This document shows positions 29,469-39,733 of a stretch of DNA of 52,827 nt, piece after piece. The position numbers were made by a program, and so were the translations under genes. This DNA is from Pseudonocardiales bacterium. Its GTDB lineage: Bacteria > Actinomycetota > Actinomycetes > Mycobacteriales > QHCD01. Where the stretch lies: assembly GCA_003244255.1 (NCBI GenBank), contig QHCD01000018.1, positions 1-52,827 of the forward strand, read 5' to 3'. Each line of letters opens with the position of its first letter. The stretch's first letter is position 1. The notes beneath the pieces were generated by a model that ran no database searches, was not told the DNA's origin, and saw nothing but the letters and a program-made list of their open reading frames with translations.

Positions 29469-30523
29469 GTAGCCGGCCTCCCGATGGTCGACGCGTCAGC
29501 TCCCGCCGTCGATCCTGCCCTCTCCGCGCGGTCCGCGTCGAACAGTCGGGCATACGTCTGGGCGAGCCGGGCCGGATCGTGTCGAGGCGTACCGTCGTCC
29601 ACCCCGACGCGCGCCATCTCCAGGTCGGCACCCAGCTCGCGGGCCGCGGCCTGCAGGGCCGGCCGGTCGGTCACGGTCGTGACGTCGGCGACCACCGTGT
29701 CCAGGCGCAGCCACGGCGCGTGCGCAGCCATGGCGTGCAGGTGTGCCTCGGGCGAGAAGCCCTCGGTCTCCCCCGGCTGCGGCGCCAGGTTGAGCACCAC
29801 GATCCGCCGGGCTGAGGTCGCGGCGATCGCCGCCGCCAGATCGGGCACGAGCAGGTGCGGCAGCACGCTGGTAAACCACGAGCCCGGCCCGAGGACGACG
29901 ACGTCGGCGTCGCGTACCGCCGTGACGGCGTCGGGGCAGGCCGGCGGCTGCGCCGGCGCGAGCGCGACGGTCAGCACCCGACCAGGGGTGGCGGCAACGG
30001 CCACCTGCCCACGGATGCGCCGGACCGACGCGGGATCCTCGCCGATGCCCGCGACGTCGGCGAGGATCTCCAGCGGGACGGCGCTCATCGGCAGCACCCG
30101 CCCGGCCGCGCCGGCCAGCCGGCCGAGCATGTCCAGGGCCGACACCATGTCGCCGGCCAGCTCGGCGAGGCCGGTGATCAGCAGGTTGCCCACGGCGTGG
30201 CCGGCGAGCGCGCCGGTGCCACCGAACCGGTGCTGCAGCAGGGCCTCCCACGTCGGTCCGCCTGGTGTCCACTCCTTCGAGTCGGCCAGTGCCGCCAGCG
30301 CCATCCGCAGGTCGCCGGGTGGGATCACCGGCAGCTCGCGGCGGATCCGCCCGCTGGAGCCGCCGTCGTCGGCCACTGTGACCACCGCGGTGATGGCGGT
30401 CGGCAGCCGCCGCAGCGCGAGCAGGGTCGCCGCCAGCCCGTGCCCGCCGCCGAGCGCGACGACGGCCGTTCGCGCATCGCCCGCGCCGCCGCCGCGGTAC
30501 GGAGTGCGCCGCGGGGCGGTCAC
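29459..30523 (-). CDS. yvcK: YvcK/CofD-like protein (gluconeogenesis factor family)
   Basis: A 354-aa Rossmann-like protein with [60 protein letters not shown] and [21 protein letters not shown]. YvcK proteins bind UDP-sugars and affect cell shape and carbon/peptidoglycan balance in other bacteria. The fold resembles the F420 transferase CofD, but the rapZ/whiA context supports YvcK. The GTG start overlaps the rapZ stop. Confidence 0.93.
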   Translation of the reverse strand: MTAPRRTPYRGGGAGDARTAVVALGGGHGLAATLLALRRLPTAITAVVTVADDGGSSGRIRRELPVIPPGDLRMALAALADSKEWTPGGPTWEALLQHRFGGTGALAGHAVGNLLITGLAELAGDMVSALDMLGRLAGAAGRVLPMSAVPLEILADVAGIGEDPASVRRIRGQVAVAATPGRVLTVALAPAQPPACPDAVTAVRDADVVVLGPGSWFTSVLPHLLVPDLAAAIAATSARRIVVLNLAPQPGETEGFSPEAHLHAMAAHAPWLRLDTVVADVTTVTDRPALQAAARELGADLEMARVGVDDGTPRHDPARLAQTYARLFDADRAERAGSTAGADASTIGRPATWR

Positions 30524-31470
30524 TCGCGGCCGAGGTCGCGATTCACGACCTGTACGTCGACGCCGTCGCCGGCGAGCCGATCGGCGAGCTCCCTGGCCAT
30601 CACGACGGATCGGTGCTTGCCACCGGTACAGCCGACCGCGAGGGTCAGGTACCGCTTGCCCTCCCGGCGGTAGCCGGCTCCGACCAGCCGCAGCAGGTCG
30701 TGGTAGCGGTCCAGGAACTCGGTCGCGCCGGCCTGGGAGAGCACGTAGTCGCGGACCTCTGTCGAGAGCCCGGTGAGGTCGCGCAGCTCGGGAATCCAGT
30801 GCGGGTTGGGCAGGAAGCGGACGTCGACGACGAGATCGGCGTCGACTGGCAGGCCGTACTTGTACCCGAACGACATCACGGTCGCGCGCAGCTGCGCGGG
30901 CTCGCCGCCACCGAACGCGGCCTCGATCTTATCCCGCAGCTCGTGCACGTTGAGCACGCTCGTATCGATCACCAGGTCGGCCTCGCCGGCGAGATCGCGC
31001 AGCAGCTCGCGTTCGGCGGCGATGCCGTCGGTGAGCCGGCCCGATCCCTGCAGCGGGTGCTCGCGGCGCACGTTCTCAAAGCGCCGCACCAGAACGTCGT
31101 CGCCGGCTTCGAGGAACAGCACCCGAGGGCGGTACAGCTGGGCGTCGAGTTCGCTGATGACGGCGCGCAGGTCGGAGGTGAAGGCCCGGCTGCGCACGTC
31201 GACGACGACGGCGATGCGGGTGACGACGCCCCGCGACCGGCTGCCCAGCTCGACCATCGTCGCGATGAGCTCCGGCGGCAGGTTGTCGACGACGAAGTAG
31301 CCGAGGTCCTCCAGGCACTTGGCCGCGGTACTGCGCCCGGCACCCGAGAGCCCGGAGACGATGACGACCTCGACGCCGGGCGGGTGCTCGTCGGCCCTGG
31401 AGCCGGCGGCGCCGGCGGCGGCGTCAGCGGCGCCATCGGCGGTGTCGTCAGCGCTGACCACGGTTGGCAC
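30520..31470 (-). CDS. rapZ: RapZ/YvcJ-family nucleotide-binding protein
   Basis: About 316 aa. Walker A is [11 protein letters not shown]; then [27 protein letters not shown] and the C-terminal domain with [25 protein letters not shown] and [15 protein letters not shown] text ([22 protein letters not shown]). In E. coli RapZ controls glmS small RNAs; in Gram-positives the role is less clear. Start is GTG 31470, or GTG 31461 three codons later. It overlaps the 3' end of uvrC. The first 25 residues are an alanine/aspartate-rich unconserved tail. Confidence 0.93.
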   Translation of the reverse strand: MPTVVSADDTADGAADAAAGAAGSRADEHPPGVEVVIVSGLSGAGRSTAAKCLEDLGYFVVDNLPPELIATMVELGSRSRGVVTRIAVVVDVRSRAFTSDLRAVISELDAQLYRPRVLFLEAGDDVLVRRFENVRREHPLQGSGRLTDGIAAERELLRDLAGEADLVIDTSVLNVHELRDKIEAAFGGGEPAQLRATVMSFGYKYGLPVDADLVVDVRFLPNPHWIPELRDLTGLSTEVRDYVLSQAGATEFLDRYHDLLRLVGAGYRREGKRYLTLAVGCTGGKHRSVVMARELADRLAGDGVDVQVVNRDLGRE

Positions 31471-33457
31471 TCTCCACCGGGCGATTGTCCTCGATGATCT
31501 CGCCGGTTGTCGGATCAACGGCGGGTTCGGGCATCGCGTCGTCGGCGTGCAGCGCGCTGACCAGCGATTCCGCGGTCTGCCGCCCGATGCCGGGCACCGC
31601 CACGAGGTCGTCAACCGATGCCGCGCGCAGCCGCTTGAGCGAGCCGAACCGGGCGAGCAGGGCCCTGCGCCGGGTCTCACCAAGGCCGGGAACGCCGTCG
31701 AGAACCGAGGCGAGCATCGATTTCGACCGGCGCTGGCGGTGGTAGGTGATGGCGAACCGGTGCGCCTCGTCGCGGACGCGCTGCAGCAGGTAGAGCCCTT
31801 CGGAGGTGCGCGGCAGGATCACCGGCTCGTCCGCACCGGTGAGCCACACCTCTTCCAGCCGCTTGGCCAGGCCGGCGAGCGCGATGTCGGTGATGCCGAG
31901 TCCCGCGAGCGCCCGGGCTGCGGCAGCGACCTGCGGCGCGCCGCCGTCGACGACGAGCAGGTTCGGCGGGTAGGCGAACTTGCGGGGCCTGCCGGTGGCC
32001 GGGTTGATCGGGTCGATCGGGTCGCCGACGTCGTCGCCGGGCGCCGGACGCTCGGCGAGGTAGCGGGCGAAGCGGCGGTGCACCACCTCGTGCATCCACG
32101 CCGTATCGTCGCCGCCGTCGACGTTGCGCAGCGCGAACCGGCGGTACTCGCTCTTGCGCGCGAGTCCGTCCTCGAACACGACCAGGCTGGCGACGACGTC
32201 GGTCCCCTGCACGTGGGAGACGTCGAAACACTCGATTCGCAGCGGGGCATCGTCGAGGGACAGGGCCCCCTGCAGCTCGGACAGCGCCAGGCTGCGCGCG
32301 GTCAGGTCGCTGGCCCGCCTGAGCTTGTGCTGGGCAAGGGACTGCCCGGCGTTGCGCGCGACGGTCTCCATCAACGAACGCTTGTCACCGCGTTGCGGCA
32401 CCCGCAGCGACACGCGCGCCCCGCGCCGCTCCCCGAGCCAGGTCTCGAGCGCCTCCGCGTCGTCCGGCAGCGCGGGCACCAGCACCTCGCGGGGCACGTC
32501 CTCGGCGTACTCGCCGCCGTAGATCTGGGTGGCAAACTGCTCGACGAGCTCGCCGGTGGTCACCTCGATGCCGTCGATCGGCACCTTGTCGACGACCCAG
32601 CCGCGCTGGCCGCGGACCCGCCCGCCGCGGACGTGGAACACCTGCACCGCCGCCTCCAGCTCGTCCTGGCTGAACGCGACGACGTCGGCGTCGGTGCCGT
32701 CGCCGAACACGACGGCCTGCTTCTCCATGGCGCGGGTGAGCGCACCCATGTCGTCGCGGATGCGAGCGGCCTTCTCGAACTCCAGCTCCGCGGCGGCGGC
32801 CGCCATCTGCTTGTCCAGCCGGCGCAGCAGCTGGTCGGTCTTGCCGGCCATGAAGTCGCAGAAGTCCTCGACGATCTCGCGGTGCTCCTGCGCGCTGACC
32901 CGCCCGACACACGGCGCCGAGCACTTGCCGATGTAGCCGAGCAGGCACGGCCGGCCGATCTGCCCGGCGCGCTTGAAGACGCCGGCCGAGCAGGTGCGGG
33001 CGGGGAAGACCCGCAGCAGCAGGTCGAGCGTCTCCCGGATCGCCCACGCGTGCGCGTAGGGCCCGAAATACCTGACACCCTTGCGTTTTGGCCCACGCAT
33101 CACCTGCAGCCGCGGGTACTCCTCGTAGAGCGTGACGGCGAGGCTCGGGTAGCTCTTGTCGTCGCGGTAACGGACGTTGAAGCGCGGATCGAACTCCTTG
33201 ATCCAGCTGTACTCCAGCTGCAGCGCCTCGACCTCGGTGGTGACGGTGGTCCACTCGACGTGCGCCGCCGTCGTCACCATCTGGCGGGTGCGGGGATGCA
33301 GCGCGGTGATGTCCTGGAAGTACGACGAAAGCCTGCTGCGCAGGCTTTTCGCCTTGCCGACGTAGACGACCCGGCCATGCTCGTCACGGAACTTGTAGAC
33401 GCCCGGCTGGTCGGGAAGCGTGCCCGGCGCGGGCCGGTACGTCGACGGGTCGGGCAT
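31448..33457 (-). CDS. uvrC: Excinuclease ABC subunit C
   Basis: A 669-aa nuclease of nucleotide excision repair. The N-terminal GIY-YIG domain is [20 protein letters not shown], followed by a cysteine-containing region ([28 protein letters not shown]). The UvrB-binding UVR motif lies around residues 205-240, then the RNase H-like C-terminal nuclease ([32 protein letters not shown]) and helix-hairpin-helix repeats ([33 protein letters not shown]). ATG 33457. Leads the uvrC-rapZ-yvcK-whiA series; uvrA is encoded 8 kb to the right. Confidence 0.97.
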   Translation of the reverse strand: MPDPSTYRPAPGTLPDQPGVYKFRDEHGRVVYVGKAKSLRSRLSSYFQDITALHPRTRQMVTTAAHVEWTTVTTEVEALQLEYSWIKEFDPRFNVRYRDDKSYPSLAVTLYEEYPRLQVMRGPKRKGVRYFGPYAHAWAIRETLDLLLRVFPARTCSAGVFKRAGQIGRPCLLGYIGKCSAPCVGRVSAQEHREIVEDFCDFMAGKTDQLLRRLDKQMAAAAAELEFEKAARIRDDMGALTRAMEKQAVVFGDGTDADVVAFSQDELEAAVQVFHVRGGRVRGQRGWVVDKVPIDGIEVTTGELVEQFATQIYGGEYAEDVPREVLVPALPDDAEALETWLGERRGARVSLRVPQRGDKRSLMETVARNAGQSLAQHKLRRASDLTARSLALSELQGALSLDDAPLRIECFDVSHVQGTDVVASLVVFEDGLARKSEYRRFALRNVDGGDDTAWMHEVVHRRFARYLAERPAPGDDVGDPIDPINPATGRPRKFAYPPNLLVVDGGAPQVAAAARALAGLGITDIALAGLAKRLEEVWLTGADEPVILPRTSEGLYLLQRVRDEAHRFAITYHRQRRSKSMLASVLDGVPGLGETRRRALLARFGSLKRLRAASVDDLVAVPGIGRQTAESLVSALHADDAMPEPAVDPTTGEIIEDNRPVESANRGQR

Positions 33458-33512
33458 AGTTCGAGCCTAACGCCGGCCGCCCACATCGTCGGCTCGCCGG
33501 CGTCCGCGGCGG

Positions 33513-36287
33513 TCAGGTGAGCCGGTGGGTCATCGGCAGCCGGGACCGGGTGAAGAGGCCGGCGATCGACACCGCGATGAGCGGAACGCCCAGGATGACG
33601 ACGACGAGCAGCAGCCACGGCACTGCCCACGGCACGAGGTGGAATCCGCCGATCATCACGCCGCCGATCAGGGTGCCGAGACCGACACCGACCACGACTC
33701 CCACTCCCCCGACGACCGCCGCCTGCGCCATCGCGAGCCACCGGCGCCGACGTGGCGCGGCCCCGACGGCCGCGAGGGTAGCCAGGTCTGCTCGGCCCTC
33801 CGCTGCCGCAAGGCCTACCGAGATCGCTACGCCGGCGACCGTCACCAGACCGCTCGCGCCGCCGAGGATCGCGGTGATGATGCCGGTGCGGGACTGGAAT
33901 CCGCGTTCGACGTTGACACCGTTGTCGACCCCGAGCAACCCGTTCGCGCGGTCGACCGCATCGGTGCTCGGCGGCTGCGACGGCCGCGCGACGTACTGCT
34001 GTGGCGCACCGAAGGTCAGGCCGAGAGCCCGGGCGCCAGCCGGCGTCACGAGCAGGCCGGCGAATCCCGGATAGGCCGGCGTCGCGATGGCGAGGGCAGG
34101 CCCGACCCGGCTGGTGATCGACCCGTCGTTCCTCTGGATCTGCACCGTCACCCGGCCATGCGCGGCGAAGGAGAATCCGGGCGCCTCCTCGAAGGCCAGG
34201 CCACCACCGCTGGCCAGCATGGCGCGTTCGGCCGGCGTCAGCGGGTGGCCGGTGAAGACTGGAACATCGGCCGGACCGGCGACAACCACCGGGTCGGAGA
34301 GGTTGATGTCGCTCGGCGAGTGCGGGGCCGCGCCCACCGAGCCGGGATCGGCGACGCTGACGTAGTACTGGTCGGCCTCGGTGCCTCCGAAGGCCTGCCG
34401 GCGCGGAACCGCGCGGCTGGCCCCGACCTCGCGGGCGGCGGCGGCGAGCGCCGCGTGCGGGATCGCCGCGCCCGTATCCGTCGTCGCCGGCATCGTGGCC
34501 GACCCGATGGGCTGGTACGGCTGGTATCGGCGGGCCGACTCGCGCTGAGCGCCGGTAACCACGAACCCGATCGCGATCGTGCCGGCAACCGCCAGGCAGA
34601 CCGCGCCAATCGCCGGCGCGGTGCGGTGCCGGTGCCGATCGGCGTCGCGGGCTGCCAGCCTTGGTGTCAGCGGCAGCCGATCGGCCAGCGCGCCCAATGC
34701 GGCGACGAGCGCCGGCATCGCCAGCAGGATCCCGACCGACACGATGCCGATCCCGACGACGGCCCCGCCGGTGAGCAACACGGTTCGGCTGCCGGCGTAT
34801 GGGTTTCGCAGGACGTCACCGTGTGCGGCGGCTGCGCAGACGAACGCGATGACCGTGCCGATCGCGATCATTCCGACGCCGAACATCGGACGCCGCATCG
34901 GCTTGCGCCGGGGGACGAACCGGTTCGACAGCGCGGCGACGATCGGCAGTCGGGCAGCGCTGACGGCCGGTACCAGCGCAGCCAGAACCCCAGCCAAAAC
35001 GCCGAATCCGACGATCGCCGCCAGCTGCCACGTGCTCGCGACGACACTTCCGAACAGGTGCCCGGCCAGGCCCTCCCACTTCGACCAGCCGGCCACTGTG
35101 GCGACGAAGCCGGCGGCCAGCCCGATCAGGCCACCGGCCGCGCCAAGTACGAAACCCTGCATCAGCACGATCCTGCGCACATCGCGCGGCGTGCCTCCCG
35201 TCGCACCGACCAGGCCGAGCTCTCGCACCTGCCGCCGAGCTCCCACAGCGAAAGCGGTGCCCGCGAGCAGAACCACCTCTAGCAGGCCGAAGCCGATGAT
35301 CATCGCCCCCGCGACGATTGCGGTGTAAGAGTGGCTAGCCACGCCAGTGTCGCGGTAGCGCGACCCGTGCAGGATGGCGTCGCGCGGCAGGAACGCGACA
35401 CCGTGTCTCGCCAGATCCTGCCAGAGGGCATGCGCATCGGCAGCGGGCGGCAGCGACACGAGATACGGGCCGAGCCCGGAATCCGCGCTGTAGCCGGCGA
35501 TCGGGTCGGTCGTCCCGACCAGGCTCGGCAGGGCAAACACCTTGTCGCAGCTCAAGCATGAGGCCTGCGCGGCGATTCCGATGACGGTGACGCGCGCCGT
35601 CACGACCGAACCGGGCTTCGCTGCGCGGTTGTCCATGACGAACCGCGACCCGACGCGCAATCCGAACCGCTTCGCCATCGACGGTGAGACGGCAACATCG
35701 CCGCGGGCGCGGGGCCAGCGACCGTGCTGCAGCACCATCACGCCGTGCACGATCGGCGCCGGACCGGATGCCGTCACGAACGGCGCCGACGCGACGTCGA
35801 TGTCCCCGCGCCTCGGTCCGACGACGACGCCCCAGAGTCCGTAGCTGACCGGCGTCAGCCGCGTGCCGGCGGGCAGCAACGCCGCCAGATCCACCTTGCG
35901 AGCGTCCCGCTGCGGTGCGTTGTCCGGCCCCGCGCCCGCGGCGATGTTGCCGACACCGCGGTCACCGATGCCGATGAGGTACGCCGGGTCCGGTGGCGCC
36001 ACCCTGCTCACCGGTGTAACCGCCAAGATGCCGTCGGCGGCGCCCATCGCCTGGGCGGCACGTTCGGCGGGGGTCAGCTTCTGGGTGCTGTAGACGAGGG
36101 AGAGGAACGCCATCGCCAGCACGGGCAGCGCCACCAGGGCGACGATCAAAGCGCTGCGAACCTTGTGCCGCATCGGCTCGCGCATCGCTACCAACAGCGC
36201 CGGCCGCCACGACCCGGAACGCCTTCCTGACAGTGCTCTGCGCATCGGAAGCGGCGGCTGTGGTGGCGGCCCGTCGAGCGCCGTCAC
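33513..36287 (-). CDS. FtsX/MacB-type ABC transporter permease
   Basis: A 924-aa membrane protein. One N-terminal helix (VRSALIVALVALPVLAMAFLSLVY, about 44-66) is followed by a large outer domain. A first FtsX core lies around residues 315-400 (AMIIGFGLLEVVLLAGTAFA, REL-GLVGATGGTPRDVRRIV). Further helices and a second outer domain precede a C-terminal FtsX core (LATLAAVGAAPRRRRWLAMAQ). The two-FtsX layout is that of permeases that work as single long chains, such as lipoprotein- or peptide-acting exporters. The GTG start overlaps the ATPase stop. Probably exports or senses an envelope-active compound; substrate unknown. Confidence 0.9.
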   Translation of the reverse strand: MTALDGPPPQPPLPMRRALSGRRSGSWRPALLVAMREPMRHKVRSALIVALVALPVLAMAFLSLVYSTQKLTPAERAAQAMGAADGILAVTPVSRVAPPDPAYLIGIGDRGVGNIAAGAGPDNAPQRDARKVDLAALLPAGTRLTPVSYGLWGVVVGPRRGDIDVASAPFVTASGPAPIVHGVMVLQHGRWPRARGDVAVSPSMAKRFGLRVGSRFVMDNRAAKPGSVVTARVTVIGIAAQASCLSCDKVFALPSLVGTTDPIAGYSADSGLGPYLVSLPPAADAHALWQDLARHGVAFLPRDAILHGSRYRDTGVASHSYTAIVAGAMIIGFGLLEVVLLAGTAFAVGARRQVRELGLVGATGGTPRDVRRIVLMQGFVLGAAGGLIGLAAGFVATVAGWSKWEGLAGHLFGSVVASTWQLAAIVGFGVLAGVLAALVPAVSAARLPIVAALSNRFVPRRKPMRRPMFGVGMIAIGTVIAFVCAAAAHGDVLRNPYAGSRTVLLTGGAVVGIGIVSVGILLAMPALVAALGALADRLPLTPRLAARDADRHRHRTAPAIGAVCLAVAGTIAIGFVVTGAQRESARRYQPYQPIGSATMPATTDTGAAIPHAALAAAAREVGASRAVPRRQAFGGTEADQYYVSVADPGSVGAAPHSPSDINLSDPVVVAGPADVPVFTGHPLTPAERAMLASGGGLAFEEAPGFSFAAHGRVTVQIQRNDGSITSRVGPALAIATPAYPGFAGLLVTPAGARALGLTFGAPQQYVARPSQPPSTDAVDRANGLLGVDNGVNVERGFQSRTGIITAILGGASGLVTVAGVAISVGLAAAEGRADLATLAAVGAAPRRRRWLAMAQAAVVGGVGVVVGVGLGTLIGGVMIGGFHLVPWAVPWLLLVVVILGVPLIAVSIAGLFTRSRLPMTHRLT

Positions 36288-37018
36288 TGGTCGGCCGAGA
36301 AGAGCAGCGACTCCGCTGACGGCGGTCTGCTCGTCTCATCGACAAGCACGCCGTCCCGCAGGAAGATCACGCGATCGGCCCACCCGGCGTGCCGGGCCTC
36401 GTGCGTCACCAGCAGCCCGGCAGCCCCGGCGTCGCAGCGACCACGGAGTAGCCGCAGCACGGTGTCGCCTGTCTGCGTGTCCAGGGCGCCCGTCGGCTCG
36501 TCTGCGAGAACCAGCCGACGGCCCCCGATCAGCGCCCTCGCAATCGCGACCCGCTGCTGCTGTCCCCCGGACATGTCGTCGGGGAACCGGCCGGCCAGAT
36601 CTGCCAGTCCGACCTCGGCCAGCGCCGCATCAGCCTCCTTGCGCGCGCGTCCGCGCCGCACGCCGTCCAGTTCGCGGGGCAGCGCGACGTTCTCCGCGGC
36701 CGTCAGCGCGGGGATCAGGTTGAACTCCTGGAAGACATAGCCGAGGCAACGGCGGCGGAGCGCCGCTACGGCGGCCGCGCCGAGCGAACCGAGATCGACT
36801 CCGTCGACACGCACGGCACCCGAGGTCGGCGTGTCCAGCCCGCCGGCCAGGCTCAGCAGGGTCGACTTTCCCGATCCTGACGGCCCCATCACCGCCACCA
36901 GCTCGCCTCCGTGGACGGAGAACGAGACGTCGTCCAGCGCGGTGACGGCGGTCTCGCCGCTGCCGTGGACGCGGGTAACGGCGTCGAACCGCAGGACGGC
37001 GTCGGCTGCGGTGCTCAC
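36284..37018 (-). CDS. ABC transporter ATP-binding protein (MacB/LolD type)
   Basis: A 244-aa ATPase. Walker A is GPSGSGKST, the Q-loop text is LGYVFQEFNLIPALTAAENV, the signature is MSGGQQQRVAIARAL, Walker B is LVLADEPTGALD, and the H-loop is LLVTHEARHA. It is typical of ATPases paired with FtsX-like permeases. GTG 37018 overlaps the padR stop and its own stop overlaps the permease start. The three genes padR-ATPase-permease therefore form one coupled operon. Confidence 0.94.
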   Translation of the reverse strand: MSTAADAVLRFDAVTRVHGSGETAVTALDDVSFSVHGGELVAVMGPSGSGKSTLLSLAGGLDTPTSGAVRVDGVDLGSLGAAAVAALRRRCLGYVFQEFNLIPALTAAENVALPRELDGVRRGRARKEADAALAEVGLADLAGRFPDDMSGGQQQRVAIARALIGGRRLVLADEPTGALDTQTGDTVLRLLRGRCDAGAAGLLVTHEARHAGWADRVIFLRDGVLVDETSRPPSAESLLFSADQ

Positions 37019-37611
37019 CGCGACACCTCCCGCGACGACGCGGCGGAGCGACGGGACGTGCCGCGGGGCTGCGGCACCGCCGCGGACGGACGGGCATGCT
37101 GGGCCCGAGCCAGCCGCGTCTCGCAGTGGTCGAGCCAGCGGATCTCGGCTTCCGAGGCGAAGATCATCGAATCGAGCACGAGCGTCCACGCCAGATCCCC
37201 CGCGTCGTCGGCCCGCTGCTTGAGCCGGGTCAGGTCCTGCAGCCCGCGCACGGTCGAGACCCGCTGCCGCTGGACCACGGTCGAGACGTCGACCCCGGGC
37301 ACGGTCACGGCGAGAGCCAGCTTGATCGCGAGCTCGTCGCGGGGGCGCGAGTCGCGCTGCACCGGCTCGGCGAACCACGACGCGACCGCCTGCCGGCCGG
37401 CATCGGTGATGTCGTAGACATCGTGGCCGTCGTCATCCCGGCCGGAGCCGCGGACCAGCCCGTCGCGCTCAAGCCGGGACAGCGTCGTGTAGACCTGCCC
37501 GACGTTCAGCGGCCAGGTCGCACCGGTGCGCGACTCGAACTCGGTGCGCAGCTGGTATCCGTACATCGGCTCGTGCTCGAGCAGGGCCAGCAGGCCCATT
37601 CGGATGCTCAT
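37015..37611 (-). CDS. PadR-family transcriptional repressor
   Basis: A 198-aa protein, ATG 37611. The N-terminal winged helix (MSIRMGLLALLEHEPMYGYQLRTEFE, then VGQVYTTLSRLERDGLV) is classic PadR. The C-terminal Vir-like helical domain (about 95-170) would dimerise. It is the first gene of an operon with an FtsX-type ABC exporter, the usual context of PadR repressors that react to membrane-active compounds. Three GTATGC-type half-sites directly upstream are the likely operator. Confidence 0.92.
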   Translation of the reverse strand: MSIRMGLLALLEHEPMYGYQLRTEFESRTGATWPLNVGQVYTTLSRLERDGLVRGSGRDDDGHDVYDITDAGRQAVASWFAEPVQRDSRPRDELAIKLALAVTVPGVDVSTVVQRQRVSTVRGLQDLTRLKQRADDAGDLAWTLVLDSMIFASEAEIRWLDHCETRLARAQHARPSAAVPQPRGTSRRSAASSREVSR

Positions 37612-37620
37612 GCCTATTGA

Positions 37621-37639
37621 GTATGCATACCGAGTATGC
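37621..37639. promoter_or_regulatory. PadR operator with three alternating half-sites
   Basis: GTATGCATAC (37621-37630) is a perfect palindrome. GCATAC-CGA-GTATGC (37625-37639) is a second perfect inverted repeat sharing its half-site. The block begins 10 bp before the padR start and lies in the divergent gap to the lipoprotein gene, so one repressor could control both. The repeats are seen; PadR binding is inferred. Confidence 0.65.
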
Positions 37640-37690
37640 CTTGTCAACGACGACGGCAACCGGCCGGGCGATCCGGGCGTCCAACACCTC

Positions 37691-38443
37691 GTGGCGTCAC
37701 GGTCTGGTCGCGGTCCCGCGCCCCTCGTGCTCCGCGCCGGACGGCTGCGCGCGGGAACACTGCGCGCGCGCACGGTTCGCGTCGGGCCGCTTGCCGGACT
37801 CCTGGTCGCGGGACTGCTGGCCACCGGCTGCACGCGGGTTGCCACCGGGCACCCGACCCCGCCGGCATTCACCCCGACCGACGTCAGCGGGACGGTGACC
37901 GCCAAGGTCGTCGCGAACCGTACGGTGACCATTCACGTCGGCGAGCGGGTGCGCTTCCTCGCACCCGACAACCTCAACATCACACCGCTACCGACGGCGT
38001 ACAACGACCTGCGGTGGTACGGCGACCTCGACACGTTCGTCGGCATGGTGCCGGCGAGGGTGCCGGTGCAGATCCTGAACTCCGACAAGCACTTTCACTG
38101 CCCGAACGGGCCGTGCGCGCACCCGAACGCGCCGGTCCCGATGACCGTCCACATCGTCGCCGGTGGCAAGGCGCCGACCATCCCACGTGCCATCACGCTG
38201 TCGACCACCCACCTGCCCGCGACGCTACGGCTGCACATCGGGCAGGCGCTGCGGATTCCGTCCGCGGTGGATGTCAGCAGTTACGCCGGCGGCGACGGCG
38301 CGGTCGGCATGCCGAGCCCGACGACGTCGAACAGCGGCTATCAGGTGATTGTGGGCGCCGCGCCCGGCTTGGTGCACCTCGCGCTGTCAACCGCCGGCCC
38401 GTCCTCCACACCGCACGACCTGCGGGTCACCGTCACCGGCTGA
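37691..38443 (+). CDS. Putative lipoprotein with a Cys/His-rich segment
   Basis: About 250 aa from GTG 37691, or 238 aa from GTG 37727; neither has a clear ribosome site. An arginine-rich n-region and the hydrophobic GPLAGLLVAGLLATGC give a lipobox (cysteine 47 from the first start). The mature part is beta-rich and contains SDKHFHCPNGPCAHPNAPVP, a compact cluster of two cysteines and three histidines that could bind a metal or form a disulfide. I do not recognise the family. It is divergent from padR and shares its operator region, so it may be co-regulated with the ABC exporter. Confidence 0.7.
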   Translation: MASRSGRGPAPLVLRAGRLRAGTLRARTVRVGPLAGLLVAGLLATGCTRVATGHPTPPAFTPTDVSGTVTAKVVANRTVTIHVGERVRFLAPDNLNITPLPTAYNDLRWYGDLDTFVGMVPARVPVQILNSDKHFHCPNGPCAHPNAPVPMTVHIVAGGKAPTIPRAITLSTTHLPATLRLHIGQALRIPSAVDVSSYAGGDGAVGMPSPTTSNSGYQVIVGAAPGLVHLALSTAGPSSTPHDLRVTVTG

Positions 38444-38493
38444 ATCCCGCCGAGGCGCTGACGTCGGGCGAGGTGACCAGCCGCCGAGAACTC

Positions 38494-38717
38494 TCAGGAC
38501 TGCGCCCATGCGGTCTCCTCGACCGTGAGCGGCCGCGCAGCGGCTCCCACCACGAACGGTGTGTCGCGTACCAGTCGACGAGTTCGGCCAGCCCGTCCGT
38601 CCAGCCGACCTGCGGCCGCCAGCCGAGCTCGCCCGGATCAGCCCGGAATCGAGCAGGTAACGCCGGTCGTGGCTCGGCCGGTCGGGCACGATCCGCTTGA
38701 GCGAGAGCGGTTTACCC
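38494..38717 (-). pseudogene. 3' fragment of a second rmlB-like gene
   Basis: Reads ...PLSLKRIVPDRPSHDRRYLLDSGLIR, then shifts frame by a one-base loss near 38633. It ends in its own natural terminus EETAWAQS and a TGA at 38494. From 38537 to 38717 it is about 95% identical to the end of the intact gene at 40251-41294, but its last codons differ, so it derives from a paralogue rather than a simple copy. Its 5' side is joined directly to a prolyl-tRNA synthetase fragment. Confidence 0.8.
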
Positions 38718-39240
38718 AGGGTGTTCAGATCGTCGTGGGTTTGTTCGGCGATCGTGGCGACCGCGCGGTGACCCCCACGCCGTAGGAACCCATCGTGATC
38801 GTCAGTGGCTTGCCGTTCGCGTCGATTGCGGTGAGCCCGAACTTCTCGGCGTAGCGGCGTCCGAGCTGGAACACGTGGCCCATCTCGATTGCCGCGCGCG
38901 ATCTGCAGCGCCGAACCGCAGCGCGTACACCGGTCGCCATCGCGGGTCTCCACCGCGCCCAGCTCGCCATCGGCGGTGAAGTCGCGACCGCGCACGACGA
39001 ACACGGCGTGCGCGTCGGCGACGTTGGCGCCGGTGACCCACGCCGACGCCACGGCGACCAGCGGGTCGACCACGTAGCGAGTCTTCGACGGTGACCGCTC
39101 ACCCCGGATCTGCGGGCCGATGTAACCCTTGACCAGCTCCGGGTGCTTCGCGAGATCGTCCGGCCCGGCCTGCTCGACCTCCACCGGCTCGAGCTGGCCG
39201 GCGATGCGCTTGAGGTCGACGTCGCGGTCGCCCGGCACGC
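38718..39240 (-). pseudogene. Prolyl-tRNA synthetase (ProS) internal fragment, frameshifted
   Basis: Minus-strand translation gives [70 protein letters not shown], then in a second frame [27 protein letters not shown] and MGSYGVGV, then back to the first frame with [13 protein letters not shown]. These are the bacterial ProRS insertion (editing) domain and the start of the following catalytic motif. At least two frameshifts (near 38890 and 38765) and missing ends make it dead. It continues into the rmlB fragment in the same frame, marking a recombination junction near 38718. Confidence 0.85.
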
Positions 39241-39255
39241 CGACGACGAGCCGCC

Positions 39256-39372
39256 GCCGTCGTCTTGGTGCTCATGGTGTACGTCGCGCTCAAGATGTTC
39301 GGCTTCTTCGTCGGGGGATCACGACGCGGCCTACTGCGCCTGATCGGAAGCTCTCATCGCCGGCCGGGCTGA
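39256..39372 (+). pseudogene. Possible membrane-protein tail remnant
   Basis: A plus-strand frame reads [21 protein letters not shown] followed by a basic tail ending at a TGA (39370-39372). It looks like a last membrane helix of some protein, with nothing recognisable before it. The preceding bases belong to the ProS fragment on the other strand. Probably another piece of debris; weakly supported. Confidence 0.3.
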
Positions 39373-39382
39373 TGATCAACAG

Positions 39383-39733
39383 TTACAGACCCAGCTCGAG
39401 GACGCGGCGAAGCCCCCGATCGATCTCGTGCTTGAGCGCTTGTGGGGTCGTCCCGATCCGTTCGGTGAGATCGGTCTTGTTCAGGGTGACGATTGCCGTG
39501 ATGTTCACGACCGAATCTCGAGGCAGTCCGGTGACGGAGGCTGGAGGAATGTGTTGCCCGGCATCGCGGCCAGCACGGTATTCGAGGTGACGACCGCGGC
39601 CAGGACCGTGGCCAGTCGGCTGGCGTTGTACGAACGGGCCTGGATCACCACGACCGGGCGCCGCCTTCGCCGGCCTGCTGCCGACCGCAGGTCCGAGTTC
39701 AGCCCAGTACAGTCCGCCGCGTTGGATCACCAC
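39383..39733 (-). pseudogene. MazF-like toxin gene with two compensating frameshifts
   Basis: It starts GTG 39733 (VVIQRGGLYWAELGPAVGSRP) and ends PRDSVVNITAIVTLNKTDLTERI onward, both MazF-like. The middle of the open frame is nonsense. The expected text RPVVVIQARSYNASRLATVL and TSNTVLAAMPGNTFL sits in another frame between about 39665 and 39545. Two opposite shifts keep the frame open (116 aa) but destroy the core beta-sheet. The start overlaps the stop of the equally broken antitoxin. Confidence 0.75.
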
